The position numbers and the translations under genes are program-made. From contig CALUVL010000012.1 of the NCBI GenBank assembly GCA_944324225.1, positions 1 through 63,539 on the forward strand: DNA of 63,539 bases, read 5' to 3'. Under the pieces are notes generated by a model, which worked only from the letters and a program-made list of their open reading frames with translations, was not told where the DNA came from and made no database searches. Shown here piece after piece: positions 28,558-37,537 of this stretch (position 1 is the first letter of the stretch; every line of letters begins with the position of its first letter). Source of the DNA: Candidatus Gastranaerophilales bacterium (GTDB taxonomy: Bacteria; Cyanobacteriota; Vampirovibrionia; Gastranaerophilales; Gastranaerophilaceae).

Positions 28558-30091
28558 GCAAATTGGATTTTTCGAGCATTCTGTACTGTAGTGCCTGCAT
28601 AAGGTGGGTCTGCTGAATATTTTCGGAGCCGTTAAGATCAGCAATAGTCCTTGAAAGTTTCAGAATTCTGTCATATCTTCTGCCGGAAAGCTGATATTTT
28701 ACGATTGCTGTTTTGAGAAGTGCTTCAGAGGATTTGTCGAGACGGCAGTATTTTTTGATAAGTTTCGGGGTTAATTCCGAGTTTGTCAGAATATTGTCGT
28801 TTTTGTATCTTTCATATTGAATTTTTCTTGCTTTGATTACCCTTTTTCTGATGTCGGCGGAAGATTCTTCTGTTGCTGTTGACTGCATAAGTTCTTCAGA
28901 TGTGAGCCTCGGCACTTCAATTTGGAGGTCGATTCTATCAAGCAGAGGCCCTGAAAGCCTTGATAAATATCTGTTAATTTGAAACTCTGAGCAGGTGCAT
29001 TGCTTTTCTTTGTCGCCAAGATAACCGCAGGGGCAAGGGTTCATTGCTGCAAGAAGCATAAATTTGGCAGGATAAGTGATTGAGTGATTTGCCCTTGAAA
29101 TCACGACTTTTGCGTCTTCAAGCGGCTGCCTTAGAACTTCAAGAACCTGACGGGGAAATTCCACAATTTCATCCAGAAACAGAACACCTCTGTGCGCAAG
29201 CGTAATCTCTCCGGGTTTCGGGTTTGACCCTCCGCCGATAATTCCGTTTGCAGAGGCTGTATGGTGAACAGAGCGGAACGGCCGTGTTGTCATCAATGGT
29301 TCATCAGGCGATAAAAGCCCCGAGATACTGTAAATTTTTGTGAGTTCCAGAGCCTCATCGAGTTCAAGAGGCGGAAGAATTGAGGCAAAGCATTTGGCCA
29401 TTAAGGTTTTGCCGGATCCGGGAGAACCTGACATAAGAAGATTGTGCCCGCCTGCCGCTGCAATTTCCAGAGCTTTTTTGGCTTTTTTCTGGCCTTTTAC
29501 GTCCTTAAAATCATAAATGTATTCTTCTGAATGGTGTCTTGCAAGATATTCATTTATGTCAATTTTTGTGATTTTTAAAGGTGTTTCTATAAAGTGGTTC
29601 ACGACATCTGTCAGGTGGTCGGCGCCGTAAACATTTATCCCGTCCACAAGTGCGGCTTCGTTTGCATTTATTGCAGGAACTACAACATTTTTTATTCCGC
29701 AGTTTTTCAGTCCTATTACTATCGGCAGAACCCCTGACACCCCTCTGATTTCTCCGTCAAGCGAAAGTTCTCCGATAAAGGCATAGTCTTTTATTTTTTC
29801 TCCGTCTATTATGCATTCTTCCGTCAAAATTCCGACAGCAATCGGAAGGTCAAAGTTTGTGCCGGCTTTTTTCATATCAGCAGGCGCAAGGTTTATGATA
29901 ACTTTTTTGGAAGGGAATGTGTAATTGCAGTTTTTGATTGCGGATCTAACCCTGTCACGGGCCTCGTTTACGGCAGTATCAGGCAGCCCGACAATCGAAA
30001 TTCCAGGAATTGAATTTATTACATCAATTTCGACGGTTATTTTGTAAGCTTCCAGTCCTATTACGGTTGCTGTTGTAACTTTGTTTACCAT
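28547..30091 (-). CDS. comM: YifB/ComM-family AAA+ ATPase
   Basis: Mg-chelatase-like AAA+ helicase that in competent bacteria drives branch migration during uptake of transforming DNA. The N-terminal Lon-like domain starts with IGLEAYKITVEIDVINSIPGISIVGLPD. Walker A is GSPGSGKTLMAKC near residue 222, Walker B is GVLFLDEIVEF near 305, and the Cys cluster NPCPCGYLGDKEKQCTC is typical. 514 residues, full length. It ends antiparallel to the pilin gene. A pilin nearby fits natural competence, but the other competence genes are not visible. Confidence 0.95.
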   Translation of the reverse strand: MVNKVTTATVIGLEAYKITVEIDVINSIPGISIVGLPDTAVNEARDRVRSAIKNCNYTFPSKKVIINLAPADMKKAGTNFDLPIAVGILTEECIIDGEKIKDYAFIGELSLDGEIRGVSGVLPIVIGLKNCGIKNVVVPAINANEAALVDGINVYGADHLTDVVNHFIETPLKITKIDINEYLARHHSEEYIYDFKDVKGQKKAKKALEIAAAGGHNLLMSGSPGSGKTLMAKCFASILPPLELDEALELTKIYSISGLLSPDEPLMTTRPFRSVHHTASANGIIGGGSNPKPGEITLAHRGVLFLDEIVEFPRQVLEVLRQPLEDAKVVISRANHSITYPAKFMLLAAMNPCPCGYLGDKEKQCTCSEFQINRYLSRLSGPLLDRIDLQIEVPRLTSEELMQSTATEESSADIRKRVIKARKIQYERYKNDNILTNSELTPKLIKKYCRLDKSSEALLKTAIVKYQLSGRRYDRILKLSRTIADLNGSENIQQTHLMQALQYRMLEKSNLPTA

Positions 30092-30112
30092 AAATTAATT
30101 ATACACAAAAAA

Positions 30113-30571
30113 TTACTTTTTGCTTTTGATAAGTTTGGAGAGCAAAACACCAAGAATAATCCCCGTTCCGGAATAGATAGCCGCTTGAAAACGATTAAGC
30201 AGTGCATATTTTACATCAGAATTTTTCATGTAAGTTCCAAATATTGTGTTTTCAAGCCGGTATTCATTTGGAAGTTTGTCATAGTATGTGAGAAGGTCTT
30301 CTTTAGCTGAAGTTTTTTTGCTTTTTATAATGTATGCAGTCGGACGTTTGTATATAGTATTTGCCAATGCCGGCTCAGCAGGTCTATAATAGCCATTTTT
30401 TGTGTAATAGTTGGTCTCTTTCGTTATAAAATAATAATCCTCAGGCAAATTTCCGGTTTTATTTGCTGTCTTAACCTCTTCATCTGACATATTCGGAACC
30501 TTGACAACCCCGTGGTTGCCTAAACTGTATTGGTTAAAATCCGGTAAATTTGCACAAAATGGAATTTTCAT
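30113..30571 (-). CDS. Hypothetical protein with C-terminal membrane segment
   Basis: About 152 residues, unrecognised. It is polar and Tyr/Asn-rich (ETNYYTKNGYYRPAEPALANTIYKRPT) with one C-terminal hydrophobic helix, AAIYSGTGIILGVLLSKLI, then a Lys-rich tail, as in tail-anchored proteins. The start is uncertain: ATG 30571 has no clear ribosome binding site, and a TTG 18 bp earlier is an alternative. It lies 21 nt downstream of comM on the same strand only in the sense of following it in coordinates; transcription comes from 30.6 kb, so it reads toward comM. Confidence 0.65.
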   Translation of the reverse strand: MKIPFCANLPDFNQYSLGNHGVVKVPNMSDEEVKTANKTGNLPEDYYFITKETNYYTKNGYYRPAEPALANTIYKRPTAYIIKSKKTSAKEDLLTYYDKLPNEYRLENTIFGTYMKNSDVKYALLNRFQAAIYSGTGIILGVLLSKLIKSKK

Positions 30572-30619
30572 ATCTAAATTAAATATCAAAAAAAATTTTT
30601 TTGCTAAAATATACTTGTT

Positions 30620-31618
30620 ATGAAAAAAGATTTTAAAAATATACTTGCAATAAATTTTGGCGGAATCGGTGATGAAATATTTTTTCTTCCCTCGCTGATT
30701 TCTTTGAAAAAAGAATTTCCGAATTCAAAAATTACCTTAGCCCTTGAGCCAAGAAGCAAATCAGTGAAAGATTTAACAAATATCATTGATGATTTGATTC
30801 TGGTTGACGTTAAAGGAAAAAATAAATACTTTGAACTTTTGAAACTTATCACTAAGGCTAGAGCCGGAAAGTTTGATATAGTCATATCTTCAGGCGGAAA
30901 CAAGCTTATCAGTGTTCTGCTTTATATGACAAAAATCAAAGAACGTTACGGTTATGATACTGGTGATTTGAGTCGGAAATTACTTACAAAAGCGGTTAAG
31001 TTAAATAAAAATCAATACGCCTGCAAGATGTATCATGACTTAGTTTCCGCTATAACGGACTGTAAAACCGAACTTCCTGCAATCAATGTTCCGCCTCAGG
31101 AAAAAATTCCCAATTCAATTCTAATTCATCCCGGAGTAAGCCGTTTAAGCGTGCAAAAAGGCATGATCAAAACAATTCCCCCTGAAATTTGGGCTGAAAC
31201 TATCAATATACTGTTGCAAAAAGGAAAAAAAGTTATACTTGCCGGCGGTCCTGATGACAGGGATTGTATTGAAGTGATTTTGAAAAATGTTAAGGCAAAT
31301 GAATTATTTGAAAATTATTATGGCAAAACAAAAAGTCTTAAGGATTTGGCGGTCTTAATCGGCAAAGCAGAAAAATTTATCTGTTCCGATTCTGCGCCTT
31401 TGCATGTAGCGGTTGCGATGAGAACAAAAACTTATGTAATTTTTGGTCCTACGGATGACAAAAAATTAATTCCACAGTCAAGTCTGGTGGTTACAATAAA
31501 AGCTAATGACAACTGTCCGCTTAAGCCATGTTTGTGGGAAAGACGTCAAACAACCTGCAAATCTTTAGATTGTTTAAAAATTTCTTCAAAATCTATTGCA
31601 AATACAGTTTTATCGTAA
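30620..31618 (+). CDS. Glycosyltransferase family 9 (heptosyltransferase-like)
   Basis: GT-B fold sugar transferase of the lipopolysaccharide heptosyltransferase family. NILAINFGGIGDEIFFLPSL near the N-terminus is the family start (GIGD-x-x-xxP). The C-terminal donor-binding part shows VILAGGPDDRD, LAVLIGKAEKFICSDSAPLHVAVAM and TYVIFGPTDDKKLIP, all typical. 332 residues. A Cys-rich end (NCPLKPCLWERRQTTCKSLDCL) matches the C..C..C pattern seen in many members. It probably adds a sugar to lipid A core or another surface glycan; heptose is only inferred. Confidence 0.87.
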   Translation: MKKDFKNILAINFGGIGDEIFFLPSLISLKKEFPNSKITLALEPRSKSVKDLTNIIDDLILVDVKGKNKYFELLKLITKARAGKFDIVISSGGNKLISVLLYMTKIKERYGYDTGDLSRKLLTKAVKLNKNQYACKMYHDLVSAITDCKTELPAINVPPQEKIPNSILIHPGVSRLSVQKGMIKTIPPEIWAETINILLQKGKKVILAGGPDDRDCIEVILKNVKANELFENYYGKTKSLKDLAVLIGKAEKFICSDSAPLHVAVAMRTKTYVIFGPTDDKKLIPQSSLVVTIKANDNCPLKPCLWERRQTTCKSLDCLKISSKSIANTVLS

Positions 31619-31669
31619 TATTATATATTTGTACCCCATTTTATAATATTGAAAGGAAAGAAAAAGAAA

Positions 31670-32044
31670 ATGAAAATTCAAAGAGTTCAATCTAGTTCAA
31701 CCCCATCTTTTGGTGCTTTAAAACGGAATCCGTTGACTATGTCTGAAGAAATGTTTAATTCAATCAGAACAATCCCGGTAATTGATAATTTTTCAAAAAA
31801 ATACGATGCTGTTGTAAGTTTTAAGCCATTCGTTAGTAATCATGATAGCAACAAGGTGCAAATGGCTTTGCAGTTTTCTCATATCAAGCCAAAAAACATT
31901 ATTGAACGATTGTATTATAAATTTGTCAAACCGCCCAAATATAGTAAAATTGTTTTGAAAACAAAAGCTGTTGATGAAGCCGGAATGTATGAGGAACTTG
32001 GAAAAACATCTAAGAATCGTCTTTTCGAAATTTACAACAAATAG
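31670..32044 (+). CDS. Hypothetical small protein
   Basis: 124 residues without a recognised domain. N-terminus MKIQRVQSSSTPSFGALKRN, then a basic, mixed alpha/beta-looking stretch (LYYKFVKPPKYSKIVLKTKAVDEAG). No signal peptide or membrane segment. ATG 31670 follows a purine-rich AAAGGAAAG about 12 nt upstream; a TTG at 31649 is a possible earlier start. It shares with other small proteins in the window a short Ser/Pro-rich lead into SFGA/SFSG-like residues. Confidence 0.6.
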   Translation: MKIQRVQSSSTPSFGALKRNPLTMSEEMFNSIRTIPVIDNFSKKYDAVVSFKPFVSNHDSNKVQMALQFSHIKPKNIIERLYYKFVKPPKYSKIVLKTKAVDEAGMYEELGKTSKNRLFEIYNK

Positions 32045-32074
32045 TGTGAATTACGAATGATTTTTTCAGGATGA

Positions 32075-32779
32075 TTATATTCCAACGCTAAGTCCTGCGC
32101 ATAGGTTAATACCCTGACCTGTAATTCCTCTTGCTTCATTTGAAATAAGATATCTTACAAGATTTGTGATTTCTTCCGGAGTCACAAATCTTTTTTGAGG
32201 AATACAATCAATGATTTCTTCTTTAGTAAATTCTGACTGTTCAATTGAATCATTGCCGAGTTCCGTATCAACCCAGCCGGGGTTTATTGTGTTTACAGTA
32301 ATACTAAATTCCGCAAGCTCAAGCGCAAGTGCTTTGGTAAGTCCTAAAAGTCCGGCTTTTGATGCTGAATAAAGACTTGCATTTGCTTCTCCCATAACTC
32401 CAGAAATTGAGCCTATATTTATTATTCTTCCAAATTTATTTTTTTTCATATATGGAATGGCTTTCGATATCAAATATGCTGGCGCAATCAGATTTGTTTT
32501 ATGAATTCGCGCAATTTCTTCAAGCGTCATTTTTTCAATTGCACCGTAGATGTATTCTCCTGCGTTGTTTATGAGGATATCAATGTTATTTTTTTCTATA
32601 AAATCGCCGAGAATTTCAGGCTTTTGCGCAAGATCACAAATGCAGTAATCTTTGGCATTAATATTTTTTAGAGCTTCTTCGTTTCTTCCTGAGACAAAAA
32701 CGTTTCCAATGTTTTTTAAATCTTCTGCAATTCTGCGTCCTATTCCTTTAGATGCACCTGTAACCAGTATATTTGACAT
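32075..32779 (-). CDS. Short-chain dehydrogenase/reductase
   Basis: NAD(P)-dependent oxidoreductase of 234 residues. The Rossmann motif is TGASKGIGRRIAE, then NNAG near residue 70, the catalytic Ser in NIGSISG near 120, and YSASK with catalytic Tyr and Lys near 136. It ends with GITGQGINLCAGLSVG, like 3-oxoacyl-ACP reductases (FabG), but the substrate cannot be fixed. Its start overlaps the tcdA stop by 1 nt, so translation is probably coupled. Last gene of the nrtR-like/secG/tcdA/SDR operon. Confidence 0.85.
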   Translation of the reverse strand: MSNILVTGASKGIGRRIAEDLKNIGNVFVSGRNEEALKNINAKDYCICDLAQKPEILGDFIEKNNIDILINNAGEYIYGAIEKMTLEEIARIHKTNLIAPAYLISKAIPYMKKNKFGRIINIGSISGVMGEANASLYSASKAGLLGLTKALALELAEFSITVNTINPGWVDTELGNDSIEQSEFTKEEIIDCIPQKRFVTPEEITNLVRYLISNEARGITGQGINLCAGLSVGI

Positions 32780-33525
32780 TATTTTATCCCTTCAATGAGT
32801 TTTCTGACAATATATGATGCCATAAAAATTCCGGCACAGCTTGCTACAAAAGGTGTTGAGGCCGGTGTAATCTTTGTAAATTCAATTTTTTTACCTGCAT
32901 TTGTTGTAATTTCTTCTTTAGCCGGAAGTTTTTCAAGGGAAAACGGTTTTTCTCTGCTTGCAACAACCGTAATTCCTTTTTCAATTCCAAGTTTTTTTAA
33001 TTGATAGATACAGTTTGAGATAAATGGTGCATTTTTGTTTTCTATTTCTGAAATATCGCAAATATAAAGCATTTCAGGCGCAATTCTGTTTCCTGCACCA
33101 AGCGAGCTTATAACCGGAATCCCTGCTTTAAAACAGTTTTCAAGAAGAGATATTTTGGATCTCATAGTGTCGATTGCATCAGCAACAAAGTCTGTTCCTT
33201 GAATAAGTCCAGTTTCGCTTGTGTAAAAATCATCAATGATGTTTAGTTTAATTTCCGGATTTATATCAATAAGTCTTTGTGCAATAATGTCAGTTTTCTT
33301 TTTGTTAATAGTCGATGTGAGTGCTGCTGTTTGTCGATTGATGTTTGAGATTGAAACTTTATCAAAGTCAATGATAGTAAGTTCGCCAATCCCTGATCTT
33401 GCAAGACTCTCCGCACAATAACCTCCGACTCCGCCAAGCCCAAATACTGCAACGTGTTTTAATTTAAGTAATTTTTGGGACTCAGCTCCCCAGTACAATT
33501 CGTTGCGTGAAAATCGTTCACTCAT
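32779..33525 (-). CDS. tcdA: tRNA threonylcarbamoyladenosine dehydratase (TcdA)
   Basis: E1-like enzyme that cyclises t6A37 in tRNAs to ct6A using ATP. FSRNELYWGAESQKLLKLKHVAVFGLGGVGGYCAESLARSGIGELTIIDFDKVSISNINRQ (read in parts) is the ThiF-type nucleotide-binding region, with the conserved GxGGVG, D and N.NRQ. DAIDTMRSK and the late SREKPFSLEKLPA are TcdA-like. 248 residues. Other ThiF-family members (MoeB, ThiF) lack this C-terminal pattern. Part of the operon beginning with the NrtR-like gene. Confidence 0.9.
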   Translation of the reverse strand: MSERFSRNELYWGAESQKLLKLKHVAVFGLGGVGGYCAESLARSGIGELTIIDFDKVSISNINRQTAALTSTINKKKTDIIAQRLIDINPEIKLNIIDDFYTSETGLIQGTDFVADAIDTMRSKISLLENCFKAGIPVISSLGAGNRIAPEMLYICDISEIENKNAPFISNCIYQLKKLGIEKGITVVASREKPFSLEKLPAKEEITTNAGKKIEFTKITPASTPFVASCAGIFMASYIVRKLIEGIK

Positions 33526-33555
33526 ATGCGCTCCGCATTAGATGTTTTCAGGATA

Positions 33556-33780
33556 TTACTTGATAATTCCGTATCCGAGAAGAAATGTGCACACAATAAA
33601 TACGGCAGCAATTATGCCGGTTACTTTATTAAGACCCTTTTCTGCACTTTTTTGTGATGAGAATATTTGTGATGCTCCGCCCATTCCGGCAATTCCGTCG
33701 CCTTTTGGAGAGTGAAGAAGTATAAGAACTATCAAAAGCAGTGCTGATATGATTTGGATTGTCCAGATAAATGTAACCAT
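33556..33780 (-). CDS. secG: Preprotein translocase subunit SecG
   Basis: Small inner-membrane component of SecYEG. Two hydrophobic helices (TIQIISALLLIVLILLHSP and VTGIIAAVFIVCTFLLGYG) flank the cytoplasmic GDGIAGMGGASQIFSSQKSAEKGLNK loop, whose GMGG..FS.....E......T pattern is diagnostic. 74 residues, usual length. It starts 2 nt after the upstream NrtR-like gene's stop, so it is surely co-transcribed with it. Confidence 0.95.
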   Translation of the reverse strand: MVTFIWTIQIISALLLIVLILLHSPKGDGIAGMGGASQIFSSQKSAEKGLNKVTGIIAAVFIVCTFLLGYGIIK

Positions 33781-33782
33781 TT

Positions 33783-34466
33783 TTATTTTTTCTCCTTTTT
33801 ATTTGAAATAAAATGCGCACGCTTTGAATTTAGTTTGATATTTTCAAAAGTATAAAGCCGTGCTGGCCTTTTTGAAGAAGATTTAGTATATTCATCCAAT
33901 TCAATAAGACCTTCTGTAGAAAGTGCTTTTTTACGGAAATTTCGTTTGTCCAGCTTTTTGTCCATAATTAACTCATAAGCTTTTTGCATTTCCGTAAGGG
34001 TAAATTTTTCATTCAATAACTGATATGCAACGGGACAAATTTCCAATCTTTCACGTGTACGCTTTAGTGAATATTCAATAATTTCTTTGTGGTCAAAAGC
34101 AAGCGGCGGCAAATCAGAAATTTTATGCCAGCCGACTTCAGGTGAAGATACGATTTCAATATCTTCAGATCTTACAAGCGCAAAGTAAGCACATGTAATA
34201 ACACGTGAATTAGGGTGTCTGAGCGGATCTCCGAATGTATAAAGTTGTTCAAGATAAATATTATCTACATTTGTACGTTCTTTAAGGACTCGAACAGCGG
34301 CTTGATCCAGATTTTCGGATAGTCGGACATATCCTCCGGGTATTGCCCATTTGTCTTTAAAGGGTTCATTCAGTCGTTTTACAAGCAATACCTGTAAAGA
34401 TCCGTTCTTAATTGTCAATATTACAACGTCTACAGTAATCTCGTGTGTCTTTGTTTCGTTGAACAT
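33783..34466 (-). CDS. NUDIX-fold transcriptional regulator, NrtR-like
   Basis: 228 residues with an N-terminal NUDIX fold and a C-terminal winged helix. The NUDIX box GGYVRLSENLDQAAVRVLKE has lost the catalytic REUXEE pattern (RVLKERT), typical of the NrtR regulators that bind ADP-ribose and control NAD metabolism genes. The winged helix reads FTLTEMQKAYELIMDKKLDKRNFRKK. ATG 34466 is preferred over a TTG 30 bp earlier; AAGG lies upstream. Here it heads a secG/tcdA/SDR operon rather than NAD genes, so its target is unknown. Confidence 0.8.
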   Translation of the reverse strand: MFNETKTHEITVDVVILTIKNGSLQVLLVKRLNEPFKDKWAIPGGYVRLSENLDQAAVRVLKERTNVDNIYLEQLYTFGDPLRHPNSRVITCAYFALVRSEDIEIVSSPEVGWHKISDLPPLAFDHKEIIEYSLKRTRERLEICPVAYQLLNEKFTLTEMQKAYELIMDKKLDKRNFRKKALSTEGLIELDEYTKSSSKRPARLYTFENIKLNSKRAHFISNKKEKK

Positions 34467-34568
34467 AATTATTTTTACCTTAATAAAATAATACAATAAA
34501 AATATTTTTTTACATAAGTTAATAATACAGATTATTAATATTTTTTTACAAATAATTCATAAAAAGTA

Positions 34569-34597
34569 AATTTTCCTTTGAAAAAATACTTTATAAA
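34569..34597 (+). promoter_or_regulatory. AATTTT-N11-ATACTTTATAAA promoter-like element
   Basis: AATTTT at 34569-34574, 11 nt, ATACTTTATAAA at 34586-34597, ending 26 nt before the ATG at 34624. Full match to the bipartite motif with one substitution. Confidence 0.6.
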
Positions 34598-34623
34598 TAT
34601 ATAACGGGGAATCAGGGAAAGTT

Positions 34624-35640
34624 ATGACGTATTGTTTTATGGGATTAAATAATTTTAATATGTTTACTGCCGGCTTGGGTGGCTGGTATGGCGGATTTGC
34701 TCCTGTAATGACATATTCGTATTACAATCCTTTTTCTGTTTTCAATATGGCTATGCAAGCTTGCAATAATAATTTCTGGGGAGGGGGAAGTTTTTATGCA
34801 ATGCCGTCTTACACTCCTGCTTATTATAACAATTACAATTACAATAACAATAACTATAACTATAACTATAACACTTATTCTATGTCAGCATGGAATATTC
34901 CTGATTATGCAATGAAGTCTTATGACAGTCTTTATGACGGCTGGTATGCGTATAAACCTGTTGATTATACAAAAAATGATTATCCCGTATTTGGCGCCAT
35001 TACGGCAGGATTTGATATTTCAAACAATGGCACATTGTCTTTGAATGTTGAAAGAGCACCTTCTGTTTCAAAATCTTTTGTTTCTTCCGTTTATCCCGAA
35101 ACAAAGCCTATTTATTCTACTTTTGCCAGAAACTATCTGAACAGGGAGTTTTTGAATAAAGTTAAGCAAGTTGCGAAAAATATCAATTGTGACTATGAGG
35201 ATTTGCTTGCTGTTATGAATTCAGAATCAAGCTTGAAGCCGGACGCTGTTTACAGAAATAAAAACGGAGAAAAAACTGCTGTTGGTTTAATTCAATTTAC
35301 AAAAAGCGGTGCAATACCTGCATTAAACAGCCGTTACGGGCTTGATTTAACCGTTGAAAAAATTGAAAATATGAGTGCAATTGATCAGCTTGATCTGGTT
35401 GAAAAGTATTACAAAATGAATGAGGGCAGACTTCCAAAGGGAAGAAAATTGACAGCAGCAGATTTGTATGCTGTAACATTCCTTCCGGCAAGAGCCAAAA
35501 AAGAAGTTTTGACAAGAAGCGGTGAAGACTATTATGACAGCAACAAAGGTCTTGATGTAAACGGAGATGGTGCTATTACAAAATCGGATCTTAATGTAAG
35601 ACTTGCGCAAAAACGGGTCAATTTGGATACGTTTGTGTAA
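34624..35640 (+). CDS. Lytic transglycosylase-like protein with EF-hand, Tyr/Asn-rich N-terminus
   Basis: 338 residues. Residues 1-120 are aromatic and glycine-rich with a low-complexity Tyr/Asn tract (65-85). Residues ~175-290 resemble an SLT-type transglycosylase: YEDLLAVMNSESSLKPDA with candidate catalytic Glu201, then TAVGLIQFTKSG. A single EF-hand or dockerin-like loop, DVNGDGAITKSDL, starts at 311. No signal peptide is visible, although the target would be peptidoglycan. A paralog lies at 39568-40707 with the same C-terminal half and a different N-terminus. A promoter-like ATACTTTATA element precedes each. Confidence 0.75.
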   Translation: MTYCFMGLNNFNMFTAGLGGWYGGFAPVMTYSYYNPFSVFNMAMQACNNNFWGGGSFYAMPSYTPAYYNNYNYNNNNYNYNYNTYSMSAWNIPDYAMKSYDSLYDGWYAYKPVDYTKNDYPVFGAITAGFDISNNGTLSLNVERAPSVSKSFVSSVYPETKPIYSTFARNYLNREFLNKVKQVAKNINCDYEDLLAVMNSESSLKPDAVYRNKNGEKTAVGLIQFTKSGAIPALNSRYGLDLTVEKIENMSAIDQLDLVEKYYKMNEGRLPKGRKLTAADLYAVTFLPARAKKEVLTRSGEDYYDSNKGLDVNGDGAITKSDLNVRLAQKRVNLDTFV

Positions 35641-35803
35641 GTGTGAAGTGTGATTTAAATAAATATTACAATTTTTTTATTAAAAGTTGCAGATAAAAAT
35701 TGTTTCGTGTATTGTCATGGATGAATAACCTTTTTTTAATTATAATGGTTATTAATTAAATTATTCGGCGCAAAGATTTGACCGGATTAGCGGAAGGAAA
35801 AGT

Positions 35804-36676
35804 ATGGATAAGGGATATATTGAAAACGGTTTTATCGTTGACTTGAGCAACGCCAAAAAGACTTCTGAAATTATCTATGAACTTAGCAGAATTTTGGATT
35901 TGCCGGAGGCAAAAGAAAAAAATGTTTGTCTGAAATTGGGAGAAGTCAGTCTTAATCAATCCCAATTAATAAGCGTAAAAGCATTGATAGAATCAATGGA
36001 CAGCAATCTTGCGTATATTTCAACGGTGTCTGATGAAACAAAGGAAGCGGCAACCGGACTCGGAATATCTCTTTATGAATTGGAAAATACTGTAGAAGCA
36101 CCTGGATTTAATGATGAAGGGAATGCTGATGAAAATGTAAATCCGGAACTGGAAAGCGCACTTGACAAAATTTTCGGTGAAGGCGATTTTGAAGAACGTT
36201 ACCCGGAAGAAGAAGAAATAAAAGAAGAAATTCGTTCTGAAGAACATATTACTACTGATGAGTATGCTGATGACGAAGAAACACTTAGCGAACTAAGACA
36301 ACATATGAAAGAAGCTGAGAAGCTTCCGACACTTTATATTCAAAGAACTTTGCGTTCAGGGCAAAGCCTTAAGTCAGAAGGGAATATTGTTATAATAGGT
36401 GATGTAAATCCCGGTGCTGAAATAATCGCAAAAGGTGATATTACCGTATGGGGGGTTCTTGGGGGAATTGCGCAGGCAGGGTCTGATGGTAACAATTATT
36501 CCCGTATACGTGCACTAAAACTTAATGCAATTCAGCTTAGAATAGGCGATGTTTTTGCCCGTCGTCCTGATACTGTAAATGTTCCGTATGTTCAAAAAAC
36601 GGATTCTTTTATCCCCGAAGAAGCAAGAGTAAGCCGAAAACATATAGTGATTTATAAATTGCATGAAGCCTCTTAG
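35804..36676 (+). CDS. minC: Septum site-determining protein MinC
   Basis: Inhibitor of FtsZ polymerisation near the poles. The C-terminal MinD/septum-binding beta-helix domain is clear: RSGQSLKSEGNIVIIGDVNPGAEIIAKGDI and TVWGVLGGIAQAG, near residues 185-230. The N-terminal domain (1-110) is followed by a long acidic linker (about 110-170), so the protein (290 residues) is longer than the Escherichia coli one. GGAAGG lies upstream of the ATG. It begins the minC-minD-minE operon. Confidence 0.92.
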   Translation: MDKGYIENGFIVDLSNAKKTSEIIYELSRILDLPEAKEKNVCLKLGEVSLNQSQLISVKALIESMDSNLAYISTVSDETKEAATGLGISLYELENTVEAPGFNDEGNADENVNPELESALDKIFGEGDFEERYPEEEEIKEEIRSEEHITTDEYADDEETLSELRQHMKEAEKLPTLYIQRTLRSGQSLKSEGNIVIIGDVNPGAEIIAKGDITVWGVLGGIAQAGSDGNNYSRIRALKLNAIQLRIGDVFARRPDTVNVPYVQKTDSFIPEEARVSRKHIVIYKLHEAS

Positions 36677-36720
36677 CTTGTTCACAAGTTTTAAAAGTAA
36701 ATAATTTAAAAGGAGAAATA

Positions 36721-37536
36721 ATGAGCGGTCGAGTTATAGTAATTACTTCCGGAAAAGGTGGAGTAGGCAAGACAACAACCAGTGCAAATATAGGAACTGC
36801 ACTTGCGAGAGCAGGCAAGAAAGTCGTATTGATTGATACAGACTTGGGATTGAGAAATCTTGACCTTTTGCTAGGGCTTGAAAATAGAATTGTTTATACA
36901 ATTGTCGATGTTGTAGAAGAGCGTTGCAAACTAAAGCAGGCACTGGTTAAAGATAAGAAAAATCCTAATCTTTGCCTTCTTGCAGCAGCCCAGACTCGTG
37001 ATAAATCCGCAATTACGCAAGATCAGCTGAAAAATATATGCGAAGAGCTTAAAAAAGATTATGATTTTATTCTGGTTGACTGCCCGGCAGGTATAGAGCA
37101 AGGTTTTCAGAACGCTGTTGCAGGCGCAAGTGAGGCAATAGTTGTTACTACCCCTGAAATGTCAGCAGTTAGAGATGCTGATAGAATTATCGGGCTTCTG
37201 GAAGCAAGAGAAGAGATTAAATCATACAAATTGCTTCTCAACAGAGTTCGTCCGAATTTGATAAAGTCAAATGATATGATGAGTGTTGAAGATGTTGTGG
37301 AAATTCTTTCAGCCGATTTAATCGGTATAATTCCGGAAGACACTGGTATTATTACATCAACTAACAAAGGCGATCCGATTGTAAATGATGACAGTTCTCT
37401 TGCCGGAAAGGCCTACAACAACGTTGCTAGAAGAATAATGGGAGAAAATGTTCCTTTTATGAATTTGGAAGAAAACAACGGAGTTCTTGCCAAAGTCAAA
37501 AAATTCTTCTCCGGTCTGATCGGAAAGGAGAAGTAA
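36721..37536 (+). CDS. minD: Septum site-determining ATPase MinD
   Basis: Membrane-cycling ATPase that carries MinC and is released by MinE. The deviant Walker A is SGKGGVGKTTTSANIG near residue 10; DTDLGLRNLDLLLGLEN and VDCPAGIEQGFQNAVAGA are diagnostic. The C-terminal amphipathic membrane-targeting helix is LAKVKKFFSGLIGKEK. 271 residues. AAAGGAG precedes the ATG, and minE starts 1 nt after the stop. Confidence 0.97.
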   Translation: MSGRVIVITSGKGGVGKTTTSANIGTALARAGKKVVLIDTDLGLRNLDLLLGLENRIVYTIVDVVEERCKLKQALVKDKKNPNLCLLAAAQTRDKSAITQDQLKNICEELKKDYDFILVDCPAGIEQGFQNAVAGASEAIVVTTPEMSAVRDADRIIGLLEAREEIKSYKLLLNRVRPNLIKSNDMMSVEDVVEILSADLIGIIPEDTGIITSTNKGDPIVNDDSSLAGKAYNNVARRIMGENVPFMNLEENNGVLAKVKKFFSGLIGKEK

Positions 37537-37537
37537 G

